Source: Chloroflexota bacterium (GTDB lineage Bacteria > Chloroflexota > Anaerolineae > UBA1429). From it: a stretch of DNA of 15,410 nucleotides. How positions within the stretch are numbered: the first letter of the stretch is position 1; each line of letters starts with the position of its first letter. Shown one piece after another: positions 6,812 through 14,230 of this stretch. A program made the position numbers and the translations under genes. The notes beneath the pieces are model-generated. The model did not search any database and was not told where the DNA came from. It saw nothing but the letters and a program-made list of their open reading frames with translations. The stretch covers positions 1 through 15,410 of the forward strand of contig JAAZBQ010000467.1 in assembly GCA_012513725.1 (NCBI GenBank). The letters run 5' to 3'.

Positions 6812-7045
6812 ATGCGCCCGGATCGCGTGATCGATCGCCTGTACCTGCTCGCCGGCGTGGCGGCCCTCGTGGGCCTGGGCATCGGCCTCTGGATGCTGCG
6901 GCCGGGCGCCGGCAGCAGTGAGCCGGGCCTGATCGCTTCTCTCTGGCTGGCACGCCCCCTGGACCTCATCCTGCATCTGGGGCTGATGCTGGCCGGGGCG
7001 TTGGGCATTCGCGCCCTCCTCCCCTCTGAGGACGAGGAGGTCTGA
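6812..7045 (+). CDS. Small two-helix membrane protein, MbhE-like or C-terminal NuoJ-like
   Basis: This 77-residue protein has two hydrophobic helices (YLLAGVAALVGLGIGLWML and a second around LILHLGLMLAGALGIRALL) and an acidic tail, EDEEV. It lies between the NuoJ/MbhD-like and NuoK/MbhG-like genes, exactly where MbhE or the last two helices of NuoJ would fall. Together with the preceding gene it would make a five-helix NuoJ equivalent, split into two proteins. The ATG is preceded by GGGAGG only three bases away, a tight spacing; the frame remains open upstream to 6650, but that extension is Pro/Ser-rich and overlaps the previous gene. The stop is one base before the next start. It is too short and variable for a firm family call. 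Confidence 0.62.
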   Translation: MRPDRVIDRLYLLAGVAALVGLGIGLWMLRPGAGSSEPGLIASLWLARPLDLILHLGLMLAGALGIRALLPSEDEEV

Positions 7046-7046
7046 G

Positions 7047-7367
7047 ATGGACTTGACGGCCTCCTGGCTGGACCTCTGGAATCCGTTCCTATCCCTGGCC
7101 CTCCTGGCGATCGGGCTGGCCTGCATGTTGACGCGGCGCCGGGTGATCAAGCAACTCATCGGCCTGAACATCATGCTCCAGGGGGCGCTCCTGAACCTGG
7201 TGGACGCCGGGCGCGTGCATGGGGATCTCGAGACGCCCCAGGGCCTGGTCGTCTCGGCCCTGGTGGCCGAGACGATGGTCACGGCGATCGCCCTGGCCCT
7301 GATCGTGAACGTGTTTCGCTACCATCCCGAGGGGCTGGTAGACGACCTGGATAGTCTGAAGGGTTGA
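7047..7367 (+). CDS. NuoK/MrpC/MbhG-like membrane subunit
   Basis: This 106-residue protein has three membrane helices and the NuoK/MnhC fold pattern: a basic RRRVIKQLIGL segment leading into helix 2 and LVAETMVTAIALALIV as helix 3. NuoK-type subunits bridge the quinone or hydrogenase module and the antiporter-like subunits and contribute membrane-embedded charges. Here the helix 2 Glu of NuoK (GLELM) is Asn41 (GLNIM), as in many Mrp/Mbh-type relatives, while Glu75 in helix 3 lies close to the second NuoK Glu. GAGGAGG is placed six bases before the ATG. The stop is three bases before the next gene, so translation is probably coupled. Confidence 0.85.
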   Translation: MDLTASWLDLWNPFLSLALLAIGLACMLTRRRVIKQLIGLNIMLQGALLNLVDAGRVHGDLETPQGLVVSALVAETMVTAIALALIVNVFRYHPEGLVDDLDSLKG

Positions 7368-7370
7368 TCG

Positions 7371-8972
7371 ATGGCTGACCTGGTTGGTATTTTGGCCGGT
7401 CTGGCGATCGGCTTGGGCGGTGCGCTCCTGGTGGTGGCACACCGGGGGGGCGATGGCGCGCGGCGTGGGCTCCACCTCTCGGTGGCCCTGGCGGTGGCAT
7501 CGCTGTTCCTCCTCGGCGGCGGCGAGGCGGTCTCCTCGTTGGCCATCGTCTGGCCCCCAGGGTCTGCGCCGACGTCGTTGACCGTGAGCCGCACCAGCGC
7601 CTATCTGGTCGTTGCCTCGTTCTGGGCCCTCGTCTTGTCGCACCCCCCGGCGAGCGACCGCTCGCCGCCCTCGCGGCTCGATCGGTACTGGCCCGGCCTG
7701 GCACTCATCACCTGTGGGCTGGTGGTGGTGGCGCTCAGCCTGGACCAGTTCATGCTGCGCTACGTCGTGCTGGAGCTCGTGGCCCTCGGCGTGGTGGCAG
7801 CGTTGGCCCTCGGCATCCTCGACGCGCCCGCCCACGTGGCGCTCGGGCAGATGCCAAGCCACGTGTGGCGTCGCTACCTGCTCCTTCGCTGCGGGGATGC
7901 GGCGCTCCTTTGTGCCATCCTGGCGATGGAGCGGTTGGCAGGTTCCTTCGCCATTGCCCCGATGATCGCCGCAGCGGCGGCAGCCCCGGTTGTTCCCCGC
8001 TCTCTGGTCGCCCTGAGCGCCCTGGCCGCCGTCTGGGTCAAGCTGGGCCTTCCGCCGGCCGGCGCCTGGTTGGAGACCACCGCCCGCCTCGGAACGCGAC
8101 GCTTTGCGTGGTTGGGGGCCGTGGGCCTGCCGGTTCTGGGCGTCTACCTCTTGCACCGTATGGCCCCGGTGTTCGCTGCGGCGGCGCATGGCCCGCTTCT
8201 GGCCGCGCTGGGCGGCGCCGGCCTGCTGTGGAGCCTGCTCCGGGCGAGCGTCGGGCGGACGCCCTGGCCCGTGGCCGCGCAGCAAGCCCACGGCGCCCTC
8301 GGGCTGCTCCTGTTGAGCACGGCGGGGTGGTATTCGTATCTCTACTCCTTTATCCCGGTGCGCATCGGGCTGACCTGGCTGGCCGCCTTCTGGGTCGAGC
8401 AGGTCTCCGGTGCCCTAGAGCAGGGGCCGGCGGCGGCCCTGGCGCCCGACGGCTCTGTGGCCCAGCATCCACCGGCTTCTTGGCTGGCGGCGTTTGTCGC
8501 CGCGCTGGCGCCGCGCGAGCGCGCGATCCTCGGTCGCGATTCTCTGGGCTCTGCAGCAGCCGAGGCCCAGGCGGGGGATGACGACGGCGAGCCCTCCGGG
8601 CCCCTCGGCATGCTGGCGCGTCTGGCGTCGGTGGCGGAGAGCCGTCTGTACGCGGCCCTCTTGGGAGAACGGGCGCGGGCAGTCGGCGCCTACCTGTTCG
8701 GGGGACTCGGCCGGATCGAGGGAACACTCAATGGTCTGGCGGGCGAGCGGACCGCCGCGGCCGTCCGCACCCTGGCCCATATGCTCCATGAGCGGGTGGA
8801 TGTGGCGCTCGAGGCGGTCGGCGGGCGTCTGGAGGACGCGGCCCGGGCCCTGTCGACGGCGCTGCAGCGCCACCACGCCGGGCGCCTGCGCCGCAACCTG
8901 CTCTGGGCGGTGCTCCCCGCCCTGCTGTTCATCGTACTGGCCGTCCTCGGACAGATCTCGGAGGGGGTGTAG
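7371..8972 (+). CDS. Divergent NuoL/MrpA-type antiporter-like subunit with lateral helix, apparently shortened core
   Basis: This 533-residue membrane protein occupies the L-subunit position in a J-K-L-M-N order but is highly diverged. I count about 11 hydrophobic helices in residues 1-345. Glu135 (VVLELVALG) fits the TM5 Glu and Lys224 (VWVKLGLPPAGAWLETTA) fits the TM7 Lys in the 'KxxxxPxHxWLPDA' region of antiporter-like subunits. The HGALGLLLLSTAG segment resembles TM10. The usual TM12-14 block with its Pro-Pro motif and Lys is not seen. Instead, residues ~345-410 form a polar linker with DDD at 403-405, then ~412-510 form a long amphipathic helix rich in Arg, Glu and Ala, followed by a final membrane helix (511-529). 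That is the layout of the NuoL lateral helix and its anchor. The stop overlaps the next GTG start by one base. Whether it pumps ions or is mainly structural is unknown. Confidence 0.72.
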   Translation: MADLVGILAGLAIGLGGALLVVAHRGGDGARRGLHLSVALAVASLFLLGGGEAVSSLAIVWPPGSAPTSLTVSRTSAYLVVASFWALVLSHPPASDRSPPSRLDRYWPGLALITCGLVVVALSLDQFMLRYVVLELVALGVVAALALGILDAPAHVALGQMPSHVWRRYLLLRCGDAALLCAILAMERLAGSFAIAPMIAAAAAAPVVPRSLVALSALAAVWVKLGLPPAGAWLETTARLGTRRFAWLGAVGLPVLGVYLLHRMAPVFAAAAHGPLLAALGGAGLLWSLLRASVGRTPWPVAAQQAHGALGLLLLSTAGWYSYLYSFIPVRIGLTWLAAFWVEQVSGALEQGPAAALAPDGSVAQHPPASWLAAFVAALAPRERAILGRDSLGSAAAEAQAGDDDGEPSGPLGMLARLASVAESRLYAALLGERARAVGAYLFGGLGRIEGTLNGLAGERTAAAVRTLAHMLHERVDVALEAVGGRLEDAARALSTALQRHHAGRLRRNLLWAVLPALLFIVLAVLGQISEGV

Positions 8973-10435
8973 TGCAATCATCGTGGCTTCTCTTCCTGCT
9001 GGCTGCACCCTGGGCGGGCGCCCTGGTGGCGGCCGTCTCGGGTGGGCGTCGACACGGCCTCGCCAAGCGCGTGGCCCTGGCCGCAACGGTGGCGCCAGGC
9101 GTCGCCTTGCTCCTGGGCGCCAATCGCCTGCTCGGCGCGTCGTTGGAGACGCCCTGGATCCCCGAACTGGGCGTGACCTTTGCCCTGCGCTTTGATGCGC
9201 TGACGCTGCCCTTTGTCCTGAACCTCCTGCTCGTCGCCGTGGCGGCGGCCTGGTATGGCTGGGGCTACCTGGCCCACGCCGAGCGCTGCCACCTCTGTTA
9301 TGCGCTGATCCTGGGGTTCATCGGGAGCATGATGGGTACCCTCCTCGCCGATGACCTACTCCTCTTTTTCGTCTTCTGGGAGGGGATGCTCGTCACCTCC
9401 GCCTTGCTCCTGGCCGGGTGGGGCGATGGCGAGCGCGTAGGGGCCGTCACCCTCAAGTACGTCCTCTACACGCAGTTCGGCTCCCTCCTGGTGCTCGCCG
9501 GCGTGGCGTGGCTGGTGAGCATCACCGGCGTCATGCGGTTCTCAGACCTGCAGGTGGGCCTGTTCGACGGCGCGCCGCGGGAGTTGCTGTGGGTGGCCGG
9601 TCTGATGACGGTGGGGTTCCTGGTCAAGATGGCCATCTTTCCGCTGCACACCTGGCTGCCCGACGCCCACTCCATCGCCCCGATGCCCGTCACCGTGCTC
9701 CTGGCCGGCGCCATGCTCAGCATGGGGGCGTACGGGCTGATGCGGCTGCCGATGTCGCTCCTGGGCGTCGCCGGCCTGCGGTCGTTCCAGGTGCCGCTCA
9801 TGATCCTCGCCCTGGTGTCGGAGGCCTATGGCGCGCTGATGGCCCTGGCCTCCCACGACATCAAGCGGCTGGTGGCCTATTCGAGCGTGAGCCAGATGGG
9901 CTACGTGCTCTTTGCCCTGGCCTCGCTGACCGGGCGCGGGGTGGGGGGCGCCAGCCTGCACATCGTCAGCCACGGCATCCTCAAGGCCGCCCTGTTCATG
10001 TCCGTGGGCCTCCTGATGCAGGCCACGGGCCGCCGGCGGATCGAGGACCTCGGTGGGCTGTGGCGGGTGATGCCCGGGCCGATCCTGGCGCTGACGGCCA
10101 GCGCCGTGGCCTTGACCGGCATGCCGCCCTTTGTCGCCTTTCACAGCGAATGGCTCATCCTGTCCGGCGGGCTGGCCTCCGGGCATCCGGTGCTCGCCTA
10201 CCTAGAGTTCCTGGTGCCGCTGTTTACGGCGGGCTATGCGCTGTGGCTGGCGGTGCGGCTGGCCCTCGGCCCCACGCCGGAGGGCCTACAGGTGGGACCC
10301 ACCTCTACGGCGATGCGCTGGTCGCTGTACGCCCTGGTGATTGCGGCGCTGGGCATCGGCTTGCACCCGAACGCGCTCTACCACTGGGCCGGCGACGCGG
10401 CGGCGCAGTTGCTCGGGACACTTCCCTATGGGTGA
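8972..10435 (+). CDS. NuoM/MrpD-type proton-translocating subunit
   Basis: This 487-residue polytopic protein is a clear antiporter-like subunit of the complex I/Mrp/hydrogenase family (Proton_antipo_M). All key features are present: TM5 Glu137 in FFVFWEGML, TM7 Lys219 in LVKMAIFPLHTWLPDAH, the SHDIKRLVAYSSVSQMGY segment, SHGILKAALFM, and TM12 Glu393 in MPPFVAFHSEWLIL. The TM12 Glu, rather than Lys, is the NuoM type. It is expected to carry one ion channel in the membrane arm. The start is GTG, overlapping the previous stop by one base, with GGAGGGGG at 8960-8967 well placed; no better start lies nearby. Its stop overlaps the next gene by eight bases. The length is normal for the family. Confidence 0.93.
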   Translation: MQSSWLLFLLAAPWAGALVAAVSGGRRHGLAKRVALAATVAPGVALLLGANRLLGASLETPWIPELGVTFALRFDALTLPFVLNLLLVAVAAAWYGWGYLAHAERCHLCYALILGFIGSMMGTLLADDLLLFFVFWEGMLVTSALLLAGWGDGERVGAVTLKYVLYTQFGSLLVLAGVAWLVSITGVMRFSDLQVGLFDGAPRELLWVAGLMTVGFLVKMAIFPLHTWLPDAHSIAPMPVTVLLAGAMLSMGAYGLMRLPMSLLGVAGLRSFQVPLMILALVSEAYGALMALASHDIKRLVAYSSVSQMGYVLFALASLTGRGVGGASLHIVSHGILKAALFMSVGLLMQATGRRRIEDLGGLWRVMPGPILALTASAVALTGMPPFVAFHSEWLILSGGLASGHPVLAYLEFLVPLFTAGYALWLAVRLALGPTPEGLQVGPTSTAMRWSLYALVIAALGIGLHPNALYHWAGDAAAQLLGTLPYG

Positions 10436-11896
10436 TGTCCTCGTGCTGACGCCCCTCCTCATCCTGGGAGGCGGCGCCGTCCTCGTGTACCTCGCCGGGC
10501 GCCTGGTCAGCACCCATAACGGGTTCCTGGCCTCGGTGACGGCGGCGGTGTACGCCCTGGCCCTGGGGGCCGTCGCCCGGCTGGCGCCGCTGGCCCGGGC
10601 CGGCGAACAGGCCCTGTGGCCCGCCGGCGTTGACGCGCCCGCCATGCTGCGCGCCGAGCCCGGAGCGGTATTGGTGGGCCTCACGGGGTTGGCCCTGGGC
10701 CTGGCCGTGGCCGTGTACTCGGGCCGCTACCTCTCCGACGATCAGCGCCATCCGGCCTACTACCCCCTGCTCTTGATGCTGTCATTCGGGGCGCTGGGGC
10801 TGCCCCTGGCCGACGATCTGTTCGTGCTCTATCTGTTCGCCGTCATCTCTGGCGCGGCATCCTATGTCCTGGTAGCGTTTCGCCGCCACACCGAGACGGC
10901 GATCGAGGCCGGGTTCAAGTACGTGGTGATGGGGTCCGCGGCGGCGGTGCTGGCGCTGATGGGCGTCGGCTTCCTGTACCGTGCCGAGGGGACGCTCTCC
11001 CTCGCGCGACTGGGGGCCACGCCGAGCGGCTGGAAGGGTCTCGGCATCGGCCTGGTGTGCGCGGGTTGGCCATCAAGGGCGCCCTGGTGCCGGCGCACAC
11101 GTGGTTGCCCGACGCCCACGGCCGCGCGCCCTCGAGCGTCAGCGCCATCCTCTCCGGCATCCTCATCGAGACCAACATCTATGCCATGGTCAAGGTCGCC
11201 CTGTTGGCCGGATGGGGGATGGAAGCGTTCGGGGCCTTGCTGGCGGTCCTCGCCGTGGCGAACATGACCACCGGCAACCTGCTGGCCCTGCGGCAGGTGT
11301 ACGGCAAGCGCCTGCTGGCCTACTCGTCGGTGGCCCAGGTCGGCTATATCCTCCTCGGTTTGGGCCTGGGGCTGGCCACCAGGCGGCCCGAACCGCTGGT
11401 GGCGGCGCTGTACCTCCTCGTGGCGCACGCGGGCATGAAGGGGCTGGCCTTTCTGGCCAAGGGAGCCTGCCACCACTATTGCCAGGCCACCCTCGTGCGC
11501 GACCTGGACGGCATGTACCGGCGCCTACCCGGGGCGGCCACGCTCCTGGTGTTCGCCCTTGCCGGGCTGGCGGGCATCCCGCCCCTGGCCGGGTTTGTGG
11601 CCAAGTGGCAGCTGCTGGTAGGCGCCCTGGGGTCGGCGACGCCCTGGATCATCGCCGCCCTGGTGGCCCTGGTGCTGAATACCCTGCTGAGCCTGGGCTA
11701 CTATCTGCCGCTCATTGGCCGCATCCTGCGGCCGGGCGGCGCGCCCCCGGAGATGCAACCGATGGCGATGTCTCACTGGATGTTGGTGCCGGGCGTTGCG
11801 GTGGGCGCGGCGGTCGTGCTGGTGTCGCTCGTCCCGAGGCCCGTCCTGCAACTGGCCCACGAGGCGGCGCTTTACTTGCTCGCTATAGGTGGCTGA
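10428..11896 (+). pseudogene. NuoN/MbhH-type proton-translocating subunit, interrupted by a single-base frameshift
   Basis: Two frames together encode one ~489-residue antiporter-like subunit. The first part (from ATG 10428) runs through TM1-6; at about 11063 the conserved sequence jumps to another frame and continues with LAIKGALVPAHTWLPDAH to the stop at 11896. Adding one G to the GGG at 11063-11065 restores AGLAIKGAL and the whole protein. In the repaired numbering, Lys217 (TM7) and Lys393 (TM12, IPPLAGFVAKW) are present, as in NuoN. The TM5 Glu position is Val139 (YLFAVISGAAS, where relatives read like YLFWEIM). Both halves are otherwise well conserved, so the indel looks like a sequencing or assembly error or a very recent mutation, not decay. 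As written, the upstream frame ends at 11267. The start overlaps the previous gene by eight bases, with only a weak ribosome binding site. Confidence 0.85.
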
Positions 11897-11910
11897 GGAG
11901 ATGCACGACG

Positions 11911-12255
11911 ATGCTGACCAACGCTCTGGCTAGCCCACCCGTTGCGCTGGCGCTGTTTGGCGCCCTGGCCATGGGCCTCTACTGGGCCGGCGGCCGCCTG
12001 GCCCCCCGGGGGCAGGATTCGCCCGGCAAGCACGCGCCCTATGCCTGCGGCGAGAACCTGACCCACAGCGAGGCGCGCATCTCCTACCGGCGCTTTTTCC
12101 GGTTGGCGCTGATGTTCGTCGTGGTGCACATGGGCACCCTGGTGATCGCCATGTTGCCCGGTGGCATCACCGGGCGGTTGCTGGCCACCGGCTACCTGGC
12201 GGGGGTGGCCGTCTGCGTGGACATCCTCGTCGCACGGGAAGGGGGCCAGGCATGA
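11911..12255 (+). CDS. NuoA-like (MbhI-type) membrane subunit
   Basis: This 114-residue protein has three membrane helices, with the complex I subunit A signature loop after helix 1: GKHAPYACGEN, holding the conserved Cys46. The following RRFFRLALMFVVVHMGTLVIA matches helix 2 of NuoA-like hydrogenase subunits; the FDVE acidic pair of true NuoA is absent (VVHMG instead). It should pack against the H-like subunit near the junction of the soluble and membrane arms. AGGAG at 11896-11900 precedes ATG 11911 by ten bases; another ATG at 11901 is out of frame. Its stop overlaps the ATG of the small subunit as ATGA, which suggests translational coupling. The placement next to B, C and D supports the call. 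Confidence 0.83.
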   Translation: MLTNALASPPVALALFGALAMGLYWAGGRLAPRGQDSPGKHAPYACGENLTHSEARISYRRFFRLALMFVVVHMGTLVIAMLPGGITGRLLATGYLAGVAVCVDILVAREGGQA

Positions 12256-12671
12256 TCGATCGCCTGGTCCGTTGGGCGCGCCGGCGCTCGCCGTGGGTGT
12301 TGTCCTACAACACCGGGGGCTGCAACGGCTGCGACATCGAGATTCTGGATCTGTTCACGCCCCGCTACGATGTCGAGCGGCTGGGCATCATCAAAGAGGC
12401 GTCGCCGCGGCACGCCGACATCCTGGTATGCACCGGCCCGGTGACGCGCCAGTCGCGCGATCGGTTGCTGCGCATCTATGAGCAGATCCCCGAGCCCAAG
12501 TGGGTGATCGCCGTGGGCATCTGCGCCTGTTCGGGCGGCATCGTGTCCGATTCCTACAACGTGGTGGGGGGAATCGACCAGGTGCTGCCGGTTTCCATGT
12601 ACGTGCCGGGCTGCCCGGCGCGGCCCGAGGCTGTGATGGATGCTATCGTGCGCCTGACGGAGACGATCTAG
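12252..12671 (+). CDS. Group 4 [NiFe] hydrogenase small subunit (NuoB/MbhJ/EchC-like)
   Basis: This 139-residue protein is the small, electron-transfer subunit. It carries four Cys for a proximal [4Fe-4S] cluster: Cys24 and Cys27 in GGCNGCDIE, Cys91 in GICACSGG (Cys93 nearby) and Cys121 in VPGCPARPE. The CxxC at the first position is the hydrogenase form; complex I NuoB has adjacent cysteines (CC). Spacings between the later ligands match NuoB. Like other group 4 members it lacks the long C-terminal medial/distal cluster domain and any Tat signal, so the complex faces the cytoplasm. It takes electrons from the ferredoxin-like I subunit and passes them to the Ni-Fe site. It overlaps its neighbours by four bases (upstream, ATGA) and one base (downstream), indicating equimolar coupled expression. 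Confidence 0.93.
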   Translation: MIDRLVRWARRRSPWVLSYNTGGCNGCDIEILDLFTPRYDVERLGIIKEASPRHADILVCTGPVTRQSRDRLLRIYEQIPEPKWVIAVGICACSGGIVSDSYNVVGGIDQVLPVSMYVPGCPARPEAVMDAIVRLTETI

Positions 12672-13117
12672 TGGACCTTTATGCGTTGTGGCAGCTCCTG
12701 GAGGGGGCCGGCGCGGAGCCCGGCGAGTCCTCGGCCCAGATCGGGGCCGATGGCGAGGCATACGCCGGCGTTCCGGCCGACCGGCTGCTCGCTGTGGTCG
12801 GCGCGCTGGCCGAGGCGGAAGGCTTTCACCACCTCTCGGCGATCACCGGGCAGGACCTCGGGGACGCCATCGAGATCCTGTACCACTTTTGGTGGCGCGG
12901 CGGGCTGACCCTGCGGGTGCGCTGCCCCCGGGAGGGCGCCGTGCTGCCCAGCCTGATGACCCTGCTGCCTGGCGCCGACTGGTACGAGCGCGAGGTGCGC
13001 GAGATGCTGGGCGTGCGGTTCAGCGGCCGGCCGCCGATGGAGCCCCTCCTCCTCCCCGAGGATTGGGAGGGTAGGCCCCCCATGTTGGCCGACGACCACG
13101 AGGAGGACGCATCATGA
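12671..13117 (+). CDS. Hydrogenase NuoC-like (30 kDa, MbhK/EchD-like) subunit
   Basis: This 148-residue soluble subunit is of the complex I 30-kDa family. The hallmark lies at residues 104-119, WYEREVREMLGVRFSG, with the ERE at 106-108, followed by PPMEPLLLPEDWEG, the hydrogenase-type version of the NuoC ending. It has no cofactor and serves as a scaffold beside the large subunit. The start is GTG 12671, sharing one base with the preceding TAG; the open frame continues upstream but only as an out-of-frame shadow of the small subunit gene. The acidic C-terminal tail (DDHEEDAS) leads into an ATGA overlap with the large-subunit gene. C and D are separate genes here, unlike the fused HycE/HyfG of formate hydrogenlyases. 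Confidence 0.9.
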   Translation: MDLYALWQLLEGAGAEPGESSAQIGADGEAYAGVPADRLLAVVGALAEAEGFHHLSAITGQDLGDAIEILYHFWWRGGLTLRVRCPREGAVLPSLMTLLPGADWYEREVREMLGVRFSGRPPMEPLLLPEDWEGRPPMLADDHEEDAS

Positions 13118-14202
13118 GCACCGGTCGCGTGCGGGTGCCGATCGGCCCGCAACACCCCCTCCTCAAAGAGCCCCTCTCGCTGGTGCTGGAGACCGAGGGC
13201 GAGCGGGTGGCCGACGTGGCGCTGCGCATCGGCTACGTGCACCGGGGGATCGAGCGCCTCTGCCAGGAGCGCAGCTACGTGCAGGCCGTGCACCTCTTTG
13301 AGCGGGTCTGCGGCATCTGCTCCCACGTGCACACCACCGCGTTCTGCCAATCGGTGGAGCACCTGATGGGCATCGAGGCGCCGCGTCGCGCCGTCTACCT
13401 GCGGGTGCTCCTGCTCGAACTGGAGCGCATGCACAGCCACCTCCTGTGGCTCGGCGTGCTGGCCGAGGCGATCGGCTTTACCACGATCTTTATGTATGCC
13501 TGGCGCGATCGCGAGCAGCTGCTGGACCTCATGGAGGACCTGTCGGGTGGGCGCGTCTGCCACGCCGTGAACGTCCTGGGCGGGGTGCGCATCGACGTGG
13601 ACGCCGAGCAGGCCGATACGGTGCGCGCCAGGCTGCGGGCGTTCCGCGAGCAGTTGGACCTCTTCCGCACCGTCCTGGACCGCGATCGCTCGTTCCGCCT
13701 GCGCACCGAGGGGCTGGGCACCCTGACGATGGAACAGGTGCGGCAGTTTGGCGTCGTGGGGCCCACGGCCCGCGCCTCGGGGTGTACGCTGGACCTGCGG
13801 CGCGACGTCGGCTATGCGGCCTATCCCTGGCTGAACTTTGAGGTGATCGGCGGCATGGGCGGCGACGTCTGGACCCGCGCCCAGGTGCGGCTCTCGGAGG
13901 TCTATGAGAGCCTGCGGCTGTGCGAGCAGGTGATCGACCATCTGCCCGCCGGCCCCGTCACCGCCAAGGCGCCGCGCCGGGTGCCGGCTGGAGAGGTGGT
14001 CACCCGGATCGAGGCGCCCCGGGGGGAGCTCCTGTACTATGTGCGCAGCGATGGCAGCGAGCGGCCGGCCCGCGTCAAGGTGCGGACGCCGACGTTGCCG
14101 TCGCTCCTGGCGCTGTGTCAGCAACTGCCCGGCCTGCAGACCGCCGACGTGGCCGCCGTGATCGCCGGCGCCGACCTGTGCATCGCCTGCGCCGACCGTT
14201 AG
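13114..14202 (+). CDS. Group 4 [NiFe] hydrogenase large (catalytic) subunit
   Basis: This 362-residue catalytic subunit is homologous to NuoD/MbhL/CooH/EchE. The N-terminal Ni ligand motif is RVCGICSHVH with Cys66 and Cys69, preceded by the conserved GYVHRGIE containing Glu47. The C-terminal motif is DLCIAC with Cys356 and Cys359, so all four Ni-Fe cysteines are present. This separates it from complex I NuoD and Ehr-type proteins, which have lost them. The usual Pro of DPCxxC is Leu355. The protein ends at ADR, three residues after the last Cys, so no C-terminal peptide is left for a maturation protease to remove. AGGAGG lies seven bases before the ATG, which overlaps the previous stop. It catalyses reversible proton reduction to H2; direction and partner are inferred. 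No hyp maturation genes lie in the window. Confidence 0.94.
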   Translation: MSTGRVRVPIGPQHPLLKEPLSLVLETEGERVADVALRIGYVHRGIERLCQERSYVQAVHLFERVCGICSHVHTTAFCQSVEHLMGIEAPRRAVYLRVLLLELERMHSHLLWLGVLAEAIGFTTIFMYAWRDREQLLDLMEDLSGGRVCHAVNVLGGVRIDVDAEQADTVRARLRAFREQLDLFRTVLDRDRSFRLRTEGLGTLTMEQVRQFGVVGPTARASGCTLDLRRDVGYAAYPWLNFEVIGGMGGDVWTRAQVRLSEVYESLRLCEQVIDHLPAGPVTAKAPRRVPAGEVVTRIEAPRGELLYYVRSDGSERPARVKVRTPTLPSLLALCQQLPGLQTADVAAVIAGADLCIACADR

Positions 14203-14230
14203 CGATCGATCGAGAGGAGCCAGAGTACCG

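Noticed and set aside
7089..8291. 400-codon - strand open frame opposite the K- and L-like genes
   Set aside because: The composition is polar and low in recognisable motifs, and the + strand carries overlapping hydrophobic subunits with good ribosome binding sites.
11055..11080. Programmed -1 ribosomal frameshift in the N-type subunit gene
   Set aside because: No X-XXY-YYZ slippery heptamer in the right frame and no obvious downstream stimulator were seen; family members are single-frame genes.
11057..11896. Independent gene starting at GTG 11057
   Set aside because: It would begin in the middle of a conserved helix, without a ribosome binding site, and lacks the first half of the fold; it is the second part of the frameshifted gene.
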